A stretch of 34,443 nt of DNA, taken from assembly GCA_002732805.1 (NCBI GenBank), contig NVSS01000028.1, positions 1 to 34,443 of the forward strand. The letters run 5' to 3'. The position numbers and the translations under genes were made by a program. Of the stretch, positions 26,898 through 34,443 are shown in pieces. This DNA is from Coxiella sp. (in: g-proteobacteria) (GTDB lineage Bacteria > Pseudomonadota > Gammaproteobacteria > Coxiellales > Coxiellaceae). Every line of letters starts with the position of its first letter. The first letter of the stretch is position 1. The notes below the pieces were generated by a model. That model was not told the DNA's origin and made no database searches. It saw only the letters and a list, made by a program, of their open reading frames with translations.

Positions 26898-27506
26898 ATG
26901 TTTAAAAAAATGGCACAGGTGATGGTGGCGTGTTTATTTTTTTGTAGTTTAACGGCGGTATTTGCAGGTGGTGTCGATTCAGGCAATGGCTATTGGTTGA
27001 AAAATGATCTTCAGTTTGGTTTCTATGATCAGAGTTTTTTATCACCGAATATACCCGTACCGCCACGCCCATTATTTTGGAAAGCAAAACATAAGGTAGA
27101 CTCCGCCTATTTCTTCCTATACCAACGTTTGCTTTACCACACGCAAAAATATTTTAGTGTGTATGTCGGTGCTGATGTAGCGCCACTGCGTTATAAAGGC
27201 ACGACGAATATGGCGTTTGCTGCCTTTCTTGCCATACATTTGTATTTATTTCGTGTGCATGGCTTTAGTCCTTATATCAATTACAGCATTGCAGGTCCCA
27301 CTATTTTGCAAAAAAGTCGTTGGGGCGGTTCGCACTTTAGTAATAGTTTTGTGTTCCAGGATATGATTGGCGCTGGGATTTCATTGATGCCGAACGTGCC
27401 GCTCGCGTTTGGGTTTAACGTCATTCATTATTCAAATGGCGATATCTTCCCTAAAAATAGCGGTCTGCAAATACCGTTTGAAATGTGGCTATCATATTCG
27501 TTTTAG
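26898..27506 (+). CDS. Acyloxyacyl hydrolase, PagL-like lipid A 3-O-deacylase family
   Basis: Signal peptide; C-terminal VIHYSNGDIFPKNSGLQIPFEMWLSYSF resembles the PagL H-x-S motif region and terminal barrel strand. Confidence 0.6.
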   Translation: MFKKMAQVMVACLFFCSLTAVFAGGVDSGNGYWLKNDLQFGFYDQSFLSPNIPVPPRPLFWKAKHKVDSAYFFLYQRLLYHTQKYFSVYVGADVAPLRYKGTTNMAFAAFLAIHLYLFRVHGFSPYINYSIAGPTILQKSRWGGSHFSNSFVFQDMIGAGISLMPNVPLAFGFNVIHYSNGDIFPKNSGLQIPFEMWLSYSF

Positions 27507-27516
27507 GTGTTTGTTA

Positions 27517-28437
27517 CTAATACATGCAGGGCTGTTGGTGGAGTGGGAGTCTGGCTTCTAGCTTTTCTTGCCGTCTTTCTTTATAGGCTGTTGGTAGCAT
27601 GTTGTCATCAATGGCATCAGCAATCACTTTAAGCCGACTGGGCTTATCGTTGTACCAGGAGATGTCAATAAGCGCCTCAACTTCCGCATCACTTAGGATG
27701 AGCTCCTCGCCGCCTGCAAGAAAGTGTAAGAGTTTTTCGGCAGCGTTGAATTTATGGCGTTTAATATCCGATGGATTTTTAAATAATCGAACAAGATAGC
27801 AGTGATCCTTAAGTGCTGTTAGTTCCTCTGAAATAAGTTGTTTGTAGGTTCTTAATTGCTTGCAATGCATTTCAATCATATCGCCTCGTTTGGAGCTTGG
27901 TGGCATTTTATGCGTAACGAGTTGTTGGAGGCCCAGTGGTATTTGACCGCTAAATTGACCTGCCCTGTAGAGCCATTTAGTTACCGTTTGTTCCGTTTTT
28001 TGTTCCATTTCTTGCGCTGGGGCGTACTCTAGCAGCTCTATAATACATTTCCATATTGGATAGCCAAATTGTACGATCCTATCTTCAAGCGTTTCTTTTG
28101 ATCTTCTTGTTACTAATAATTCGGGTGATTTGGTGTCTTTCGCTATTTCAAGCGTTTCTTCTGATCTTCTTGTTACTAATAATTCGGGTGATTTGGCGTC
28201 TTTCGCTATTTCTATCACACATTCAGCGATGAGTAGGCGGGTCTTCTCTATTTCGGCAGTGGATCCATCAAGTAATCGATGAATTTTACGATATACTGAC
28301 TCTCTATCGAGTGGGATGACACGAAACGTTTGGCGAAAAATATCGGCCGCTAGCTGGCAGGCAGCTTTGGGTGTGCTGTCTTCCGATTTATAGTTTGTTG
28401 CGCGTGCTATCAGGTCTCTTTCCACACATGGCTTCAT
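27517..28437 (-). CDS. Orphan hypothetical protein, 306 aa
   Basis: Uninterrupted ORF with purine-rich upstream region; contains an in-frame 63-bp tandem duplication; no known domain recognised. Confidence 0.65.
   Translation of the reverse strand: MKPCVERDLIARATNYKSEDSTPKAACQLAADIFRQTFRVIPLDRESVYRKIHRLLDGSTAEIEKTRLLIAECVIEIAKDAKSPELLVTRRSEETLEIAKDTKSPELLVTRRSKETLEDRIVQFGYPIWKCIIELLEYAPAQEMEQKTEQTVTKWLYRAGQFSGQIPLGLQQLVTHKMPPSSKRGDMIEMHCKQLRTYKQLISEELTALKDHCYLVRLFKNPSDIKRHKFNAAEKLLHFLAGGEELILSDAEVEALIDISWYNDKPSRLKVIADAIDDNMLPTAYKERRQEKLEARLPLHQQPCMY
28084..28209 (-). repeat. Two tandem 63-bp units encoding IAKD(A/T)KSPELLVTRRS(E/K)ETLE
   Basis: Direct reading; nearly identical units. Confidence 0.95.
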
Positions 28438-28540
28438 TTGTATTCCCCCTACATCCCAATTACATCAATTGGAATGTATTATGTCACGTGAATGTTAGGG
28501 AAATATTAAGGGAGATCAATTAAATAAAGCGCTATTTTTC

Positions 28541-28574
28541 AATTAATTAAAAGGCCTGTCACGCGTCACCAGGC
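28541..28574 (-). terminator. Possible rho-independent terminator after the decayed secreted-protein gene
   Basis: Minus strand GCCTG-11 nt-CAGGC followed by CTTTTAATTAATT. Confidence 0.35.
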
Positions 28575-28585
28575 GATTTTAAAGA

Positions 28586-28935
28586 TTAGTTGAGGTTGAT
28601 TGCGTCGCTATTGGGTGTTGTTTGTTTCATAGAGTCAAAATTCAGCCCTAGAGTTGCTTTGTTTTGCATGATGGTAATGGTTGATGACGCTGTCATATTC
28701 ACTTTTTGCAGTGTGACCGTGACAGCGCCTGGCGTATAGGTTTTGTTACCATTAACCAAAAGTAGGTATCAAAGGCAGAGCGATGTGCCTGTAGGCCTTG
28801 TGTGCCTGAGTTCAGGTATGAGAGGGTGAGTATTCGAGGGCCTTGAAAATGTATCTCGTATTGTTTTGGGGGAAACTGTGCCATCGCGGCGGTACAAAGT
28901 AAGCTTGCGGTTATGCTTACTCCCCGTGTTTTTAT
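28586..28935 (-). pseudogene. Decayed secreted-protein gene (start codon ATA, internal frameshift)
   Basis: Frame 1: (ATA)KTRGVSITASLLCTAAMAQFPPKQYEIHFQGPRILTLSYLNSGTQGLQAHRSAFDT; continues in another frame: LLLVNGNKTYTPGAVTVTLQKVNMTASSTITIMQNKATLGLNFDSMKQTTPNSDAINLN*. Confidence 0.7.
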
Positions 28936-29050
28936 ATAACTATCCTTGATTTAATTTAGCGCTGCACCATAAGATGAAAACAACAGGTTTGCAATACTCT
29001 CAATCTATGAGAAAATTGCTTATTCTCAATAACTAAATTAAAAGAAGCCT

Positions 29051-31816
29051 ATGTTAAATAATGTCCTGAAAGCTGTATTTGGTTCAAGAAATGAACGATT
29101 ATTGAAGACATACCGTAAAACGGTTGTGAAGATCAATGCGCTAGAGCCTGAGACTCAGGCATTAACCGATGAAGCGCTAAAAGCGAAGACGCCCGAATTT
29201 AAAGAGCGCTTAGCGAACGGCGAAACTTTGGACAACATATTGCCTGAAGCCTTTGCGGTTGTGAGAGAAGCATCGATACGAACCTTGGGTATGCGCCACT
29301 TTGATGTACAGATGATCGGCGGCATAGTGTTACATGACGGCAAAATTGCGGAGATGCGTACCGGTGAAGGTAAAACACTGACCTCCACATTGGCGGCTTA
29401 TTTAAATGCATTGGCGGGCAACGGCGTGCATATTGTAACGGTGAATGACTACTTGGCCAGTCGTGATGCTGAATGGATGCGCCCTGTTTACGAATTTCTA
29501 GGTTTGACGGTAGGCGTCAATTTAGCGTCTATGGAGCATGATGCCAAACAAGCGGCTTATGCAGCTGATGTTACGCTAGGCACGAACAACGAATTTGGCT
29601 TCGATTACTTGCGCGACAACATGGTATTTGAGTTGGATCAGCGCGTACAACGTCCTTTGTTTTATGCCATTGCCGATGAAGTGGATTCAATTTTAATTGA
29701 TGAAGCGCGTACGCCACTGATTATTTCGGGGCAGGCAGAAGAATCGTCAGATCTCTACAACAAGGTTAATAAATTAATTCCAGGGCTGACGTTACAAAAA
29801 ATGACGGAAGAACAAAAAGAAGAGGATGTGCTCGAAGAAGATCGTGGTGATTATACAGTAGATGAAAAACAACGCACCGCACATTTGACAGAGCAAGGGC
29901 ATCAACACACCGAAGAATTACTTATTAAGCAAGGCTTGCTTAATGAAGGTGAGAGTTTATATGATCTTGCCAACATCAGCATGATGCATTATTTGCTCGC
30001 CTCCCTGCGTGCACATGTGTTATATCAGCGTGATGTGCATTATGTTGTGAAAAACGATGAAATTCATATTGTCGACGAACACACGGGTCGTTTAATGGAA
30101 GGCCGCCGTTGGTCGGATGGATTGCATCAAGCAGTTGAAGCAAAAGAAGGGGTGACGGTACAGCTGGAAAACCAGACGTTGGCATCAATTACCTTCCAGA
30201 ATTTCTTCCGCCTCTATAAGAAGTTATCCGGTATGACGGGTACAGCGGATACAGAAGCATTTGAGTTGCAAAGTATTTACGGCCTGGAAGTGGTTGTAGT
30301 GCCCACCAATAAACCCATGATTCGCGACGATCGTTCGGACATGATGTATTTAACCCAAAAAGAAAAATTCAATGCCATCATTGCTGAAATTAAAACCTGC
30401 CAAGAGACAACGCAACCCGTTTTAGTGGGTACGGCGTCGATTGAGGCCTCTGAGCATTTATCAAGTCTACTGAAAGGTGAGAAAATTAAACACGAAGTGC
30501 TGAATGCGAAGCAACATGAACGTGAAGCCAATATTATTGCGCAAGCAGGGCGTCCTGGTGCGATTACCATTGCAACGAACATGGCCGGTCGTGGAACGGA
30601 TATTGTGTTGGGTGGCAATCCTGAGGTTGAGATTGCGGAATCAACAGACCTTGACGAGGCGCAAATTGATAAAATAAGAGCAGATGCTAGGCTCGTCCAA
30701 GAACAAGTGATTAAATCCGGTGGTTTGCATGTGCTGGGTACGGAGCGCCATGAATCACGACGTATCGATAACCAGTTGCGTGGTCGTTCAGGACGTCAGG
30801 GTGATCCGGGTAGTTCACAGTTTTATTTGTCGATGGAAGATAATCTATTACGTATTTTTGCCGGCGAACGCATGTCAAACATGATGCGTAAACTGGGTAT
30901 CAAAGAAGGTGATGTGATTCAGCATTCCATGATTAACCGTACGATTGAAAAAGCGCAGCGTCGTGTGGAAGGTTATAACTTTGATGTGCGTAAAAACTTG
31001 CTTGAATACGATGACGTGGCGAATGATCAGCGTAAAGTAATGTATCAGCAACGTTTTGAATTATTGTCTTCCGATGATATTTCAAGTTCGGCATCGGGCA
31101 TCCGTGATGACGCAATCGACGCGGTCGTGACCCAATACATTCCACCGCAGACGATTGAAGACCAGTGGGATATTGTGGGGCTTGAAAATGAATTGAGCCA
31201 AGAGTTTGCGATTAAATTGTCTATTGCGCAGTGGTTAAAGGATGATGATATGCTGCATGAGGAAACGATACGTGAGCGTATTGTTGGAGCAGTGGCCACG
31301 CATATGAAGGACAAAGAAGACAAATGTGGTTCGGAGGTGATGCGCCAAGTAGAGCGTTCGTTGATGTTACAAATGTTGGATCAACATTGGAAAGATCATT
31401 TGGCAACGATGGATCATTTGCGTCAGAGTATTCATCTGCGTAGCTATGCACAAAAAAATCCAACACAAGAATTTAAACGTGAAGCCTTTGGCTTGTTTAC
31501 CAAATTGCTTGATAATTTGAAATACGAATACTCAGCCACCTTATGTCGCGTTGATTTAATTTCACAAGAGCAGTTGGAGCAACAGCAGCGCTATCAGCAA
31601 TTTACGCCACAGCTGAATTACCAGCATGCCGAGGCGAATGCAATGACCTCCGCAGAGGAAGCGCAGCCTGAGATGCCGGACGAAATGGTCACGGAACAAG
31701 AAGAGGCAGCTGAACAAGCACCATTTATTCGTGAAGAGCCTAAAGTCGGGCGTAATGATCCGTGTCCTTGTGGCTCAGGTAAAAAATATAAGCAGTGTCA
31801 TGGCAAAATCAACTAG
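29051..31816 (+). CDS. secA: Preprotein translocase ATPase SecA
   Basis: 921 aa; [48 protein letters not shown]-terminal SEC-C zinc motif [14 protein letters not shown]. Confidence 0.99.
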   Translation: MLNNVLKAVFGSRNERLLKTYRKTVVKINALEPETQALTDEALKAKTPEFKERLANGETLDNILPEAFAVVREASIRTLGMRHFDVQMIGGIVLHDGKIAEMRTGEGKTLTSTLAAYLNALAGNGVHIVTVNDYLASRDAEWMRPVYEFLGLTVGVNLASMEHDAKQAAYAADVTLGTNNEFGFDYLRDNMVFELDQRVQRPLFYAIADEVDSILIDEARTPLIISGQAEESSDLYNKVNKLIPGLTLQKMTEEQKEEDVLEEDRGDYTVDEKQRTAHLTEQGHQHTEELLIKQGLLNEGESLYDLANISMMHYLLASLRAHVLYQRDVHYVVKNDEIHIVDEHTGRLMEGRRWSDGLHQAVEAKEGVTVQLENQTLASITFQNFFRLYKKLSGMTGTADTEAFELQSIYGLEVVVVPTNKPMIRDDRSDMMYLTQKEKFNAIIAEIKTCQETTQPVLVGTASIEASEHLSSLLKGEKIKHEVLNAKQHEREANIIAQAGRPGAITIATNMAGRGTDIVLGGNPEVEIAESTDLDEAQIDKIRADARLVQEQVIKSGGLHVLGTERHESRRIDNQLRGRSGRQGDPGSSQFYLSMEDNLLRIFAGERMSNMMRKLGIKEGDVIQHSMINRTIEKAQRRVEGYNFDVRKNLLEYDDVANDQRKVMYQQRFELLSSDDISSSASGIRDDAIDAVVTQYIPPQTIEDQWDIVGLENELSQEFAIKLSIAQWLKDDDMLHEETIRERIVGAVATHMKDKEDKCGSEVMRQVERSLMLQMLDQHWKDHLATMDHLRQSIHLRSYAQKNPTQEFKREAFGLFTKLLDNLKYEYSATLCRVDLISQEQLEQQQRYQQFTPQLNYQHAEANAMTSAEEAQPEMPDEMVTEQEEAAEQAPFIREEPKVGRNDPCPCGSGKKYKQCHGKIN

Positions 31817-32210
31817 CACGCGTGTCAACGTAGCGGTAGGTCTTGTCATTAAAGATGATAAAATTCTTATTGCCAAACGTCATGCACACCAGCACCAGGG
31901 GAATTGTTGGGAATTCCCTGGGGGGAAAGTTGAGCCTAATGAAACAACCGAGCAAGCATTAGGCCGCGAACTCAAAGAAGAGGTGGGTATTCATGTGACG
32001 CAATCGGATTTTTTATTTACAATCGAGCATGATTACGACGATAAGCACGTGGCGCTACATATTTTTAATGTGGTTGAGTTTAACGGTGAGCCACGCCACC
32101 AAGAACAACAGCCAATGTGTTGGCGGCTATTGTCGACATTAAGTGACTTAGATTTCCCATTGGCCAATCAGCCTATATTAGATTATTTAAATCCGGCAAC
32201 AGGCCAATAA
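31800..32210 (+). CDS. mutT: 8-oxo-dGTP diphosphatase MutT
   Basis: Nudix box [24 protein letters not shown]; overlaps the secA 3' end by 17 bp; same neighbourhood as in other gammaproteobacteria. Confidence 0.92.
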   Translation: MAKSTSTRVNVAVGLVIKDDKILIAKRHAHQHQGNCWEFPGGKVEPNETTEQALGRELKEEVGIHVTQSDFLFTIEHDYDDKHVALHIFNVVEFNGEPRHQEQQPMCWRLLSTLSDLDFPLANQPILDYLNPATGQ

Positions 32211-32951
32211 AAATTCGACATCATTTTGCGTCTGGATGGGTTTGCCGCCTTGGTAAATGTCGGGCTTTAAAAAACGAATGATGATGCGGTGTTTATTGGC
32301 GCTGAATTCGGGGAATAATTTTAATTCAGCCGGTATGCTGACGCGTATTAGCTCGCAGGGTAAGCTGGAGTCTTGTGTTTGTTGATGAAAGCCTTGTTGT
32401 GATGTGAGTTTTTGCGGCGGTGTGCTCTGGCGAATCAGGTTCATCAATAGCGCAATTGCATTGTCGAGTTCTTTGAGTGGTTGGTACCACAGCGCAAGAT
32501 CATGTGCACGTAGTTCGGCAGGGCCGTTGAGCCACAAATGCAAGGCAGGCAGTGTGCTTTCACACGGTCCAGCGGGATTGGTGAGGTGCAGGCGAATTTG
32601 ATTCAAGAAGTCATTCTGACGCAAATGTTCACCGAGTTTACCTTTGAAGGCATGCAGGTGTGCGGTGTGTGTTTCAAGTTGACGCAAAATATCTTGTAAG
32701 CGCTCTCTATCAATATCGGGCGACTGACTAAGATGTGCCAAATTGGTGGCGTGTAGTGTAAGTAGCTGCACCAGTTTTGATTTGAGATCTGGACGATCAA
32801 CCACGCTGGTAATCTTAAGAAGGGCCGATAAGGCTTCTTTACTGTGATTTTTGTCAGATTGCTGCAGGCTACGACGAAATTCGTTAAATAAATACTCAAG
32901 ACGTAGGTACAAACGAATCTGTTCGTTCACCGGATGTTCGAATGCAATCAT
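32187..32951 (-). CDS. zapD: Cell division protein ZapD (DUF1342/YacF)
   Basis: IAFEHPVNEQIRLYLRLEYLFNEF, NDFLNQIRLHLTNPAGPCESTLPALHLWLN motifs; start chosen at MIAFEHPVNE. Confidence 0.93.
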   Translation of the reverse strand: MIAFEHPVNEQIRLYLRLEYLFNEFRRSLQQSDKNHSKEALSALLKITSVVDRPDLKSKLVQLLTLHATNLAHLSQSPDIDRERLQDILRQLETHTAHLHAFKGKLGEHLRQNDFLNQIRLHLTNPAGPCESTLPALHLWLNGPAELRAHDLALWYQPLKELDNAIALLMNLIRQSTPPQKLTSQQGFHQQTQDSSLPCELIRVSIPAELKLFPEFSANKHRIIIRFLKPDIYQGGKPIQTQNDVEFLLACCRI

Positions 32952-33052
32952 GGTTGATGTTCTATTATTGATCAGCGTTGACATGGCCTTTTTCCCTGGC
33001 GGAGCTTAGTTCATGTTAGCACACTCCTCAGAAGTAGACTAATGGCGTTAAC

Positions 33053-33895
33053 TTATTGACGAATCAGACGTTGATTGAGAATGCCAATGTCGGGATTAGT
33101 GCTGCGACAAGGGTTAATATCTTTACCGCCACGGCGGGTGTAGCGGCCAATGACGGTAAGCGCTTGCGGTTGGCAGTATTCCATAATATTCACAAAGATG
33201 CGTTCAATACATTGTTCATGAAATTCTTGTTGATTACGTAACGACACGATGTATTTCAATAAGCCTTCGCGTGATAGTTGTTTACCCGTGTATTCAACAA
33301 TAAGCGTCGCCCAATCAGGTTGCGCGGTCACCGGGCAATTTGATTTTAGTAAATTGGAATGTAGCGTTTCCGTTGTAATGGTATCGCTGGTGCATTGTAA
33401 ATAACGTGGATAGGCTTCGTACTTTTCAATGGTTGTGTTGAGGCCGTCGATGCAGTGACCGGGTGGTTTGCCGACGCTTAAGCCCGCTAGCGCATCCAGT
33501 GTGTGGATCGTGACGATCACGTCACTGCCCGCATTTTTAGATAAGTCTTTTTGGATCACGTTTTTCACGTCATCAGGCGATGAAAATTGGGTGTTGGACA
33601 GGGAATTGAGATAAAGCTTAATGGATTTTGATTCGACGATGTTGGGTGAGGTGCAGGGGATGTGGAATTGGGTGATCGCTACAATGGGCTTGCCTCTGCT
33701 GTCGAGCCATGAGGTTTCGTAATCATTCCAGGTATCGAACCCATAAAAAGGGAGTGCGCCGGTAATTCCAATTTCAGCACGTTTAAGGTGACGTGGGATA
33801 GGGAGCAATAATTCAGGGCTGTAGTGATCAACATACGCTGATGTTTTCCCTAGCGCGCTGTTAAGTATTATATTTTGCTCTTTATGGATTTTCAT
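33053..33895 (-). CDS. queF: NADPH-dependent 7-cyano-7-deazaguanine reductase QueF, two-domain type
   Basis: ESKSIKLYLNSLSNTQF, SNCPVTAQPDWATLIVEYTG, EFHEQCIERIFVNI motifs. Confidence 0.95.
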   Translation of the reverse strand: MKIHKEQNIILNSALGKTSAYVDHYSPELLLPIPRHLKRAEIGITGALPFYGFDTWNDYETSWLDSRGKPIVAITQFHIPCTSPNIVESKSIKLYLNSLSNTQFSSPDDVKNVIQKDLSKNAGSDVIVTIHTLDALAGLSVGKPPGHCIDGLNTTIEKYEAYPRYLQCTSDTITTETLHSNLLKSNCPVTAQPDWATLIVEYTGKQLSREGLLKYIVSLRNQQEFHEQCIERIFVNIMEYCQPQALTVIGRYTRRGGKDINPCRSTNPDIGILNQRLIRQ

Positions 33896-33993
33896 GGCGA
33901 AAGTATGCCTTATTGGTCAAAAAATATCAACAATTGTTGACAGCTAGACCACATCCATGAAAAATTAAATCAGTCATTAAGGAAATATCCACC

Positions 33994-34443
33994 ATGTTTT
34001 TAGTCATAATAGGATTTATTCTAGGTCTTTTTACCCCCCACGATTTTTGCAACAACCCCTCCCAGCTGTATTACGTGGCCTGATTCGGATTATTCGCCAG
34101 TAGCAAATGTCGGTGGCCAGGTTTCGCCTGACGATGGTTTGTATTGGTTGCATTATGATCCAAAGACGGGTGGTAAAGAAGCGCGCCGCGCCTATACACC
34201 ACATAGTTATTTGCCCTATTTTAGTAATGGCCAACCGAATAACAACCCGGACCCCCAACAAGATGGCGGTGCGGCACGTAAGGCTTACAATGCCACGCAA
34301 CTAAATACCGTAGTTCTGATGTGAGTGATGGCACGCGCGGCGATTGGAACACATGGCTCATGCAGCACGCGGCGTATATGCGTTTATACCCAGCTTACTT
34401 GGCGGGCTCAGGCATGTCGTTACTGGCGGCACAGCATCGCTCT
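33994..34443 (+). pseudogene. Secreted-protein gene broken by two compensating frameshifts, truncated at the window edge
   Basis: MFLVIIGFILGLFTP in frame 1, TIFATTPPSCITWPDSDYSPVANVGGQVSPDDGLYWLHYDPKTGG...RKAYNAT in frame 2, then TKYRSSDVSDGTRGDWNTWLMQHAAYMRLYPAYLAGSG back in frame 1. Confidence 0.65.

Noticed and set aside
30277-30618. 113-aa minus-strand ORF and other ORFs inside secA
   Set aside because: Shadow ORFs of a strongly conserved CDS.

Overview
The window looks like a gammaproteobacterial chromosome segment. The left ~13 kb is a division/cell-wall (dcw) cluster: 'murE-murF-mraY-murD-ftsW-murC-murG-ftsQ-ftsA-ftsZ-lpxC. Two things are unusual: murC precedes murG, and no murB or ddl lies between them and ftsQ. 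The right end carries secA-mutT, then zapD and queF on the minus strand. The lpxC-to-secA interval, usually short in this class, is occupied here by ~16 kb of mosaic accessory DNA. That DNA contains a BspA-type leucine-rich-repeat gene bracketed by 78-bp direct repeats, a decayed DDE transposase, a DEAD-box helicase, an MFS transporter, nudC, an ectB-like pseudogene, an inverted dciA (DUF721), a SnoaL-like protein, a 593-aa orphan, a yqjD/yqjE-like pair, a DUF1343/NamZ-like gene, two outer-membrane barrel proteins (one PagL-like), an orphan with an internal 63-bp tandem duplication, and several decayed secreted-protein genes. The pattern of pseudogenes, orphans and eukaryotic-like repeats suggests a host-associated lineage (Legionellales-like), but that is inference. 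No tRNA, rRNA or CRISPR array was recognised. The strongest candidates for something undescribed are the repeat-bracketed LRR cassette with a possible C-terminal F-box-like motif, and the 593-aa orphan. All calls come from reading the sequence; no searches were run.
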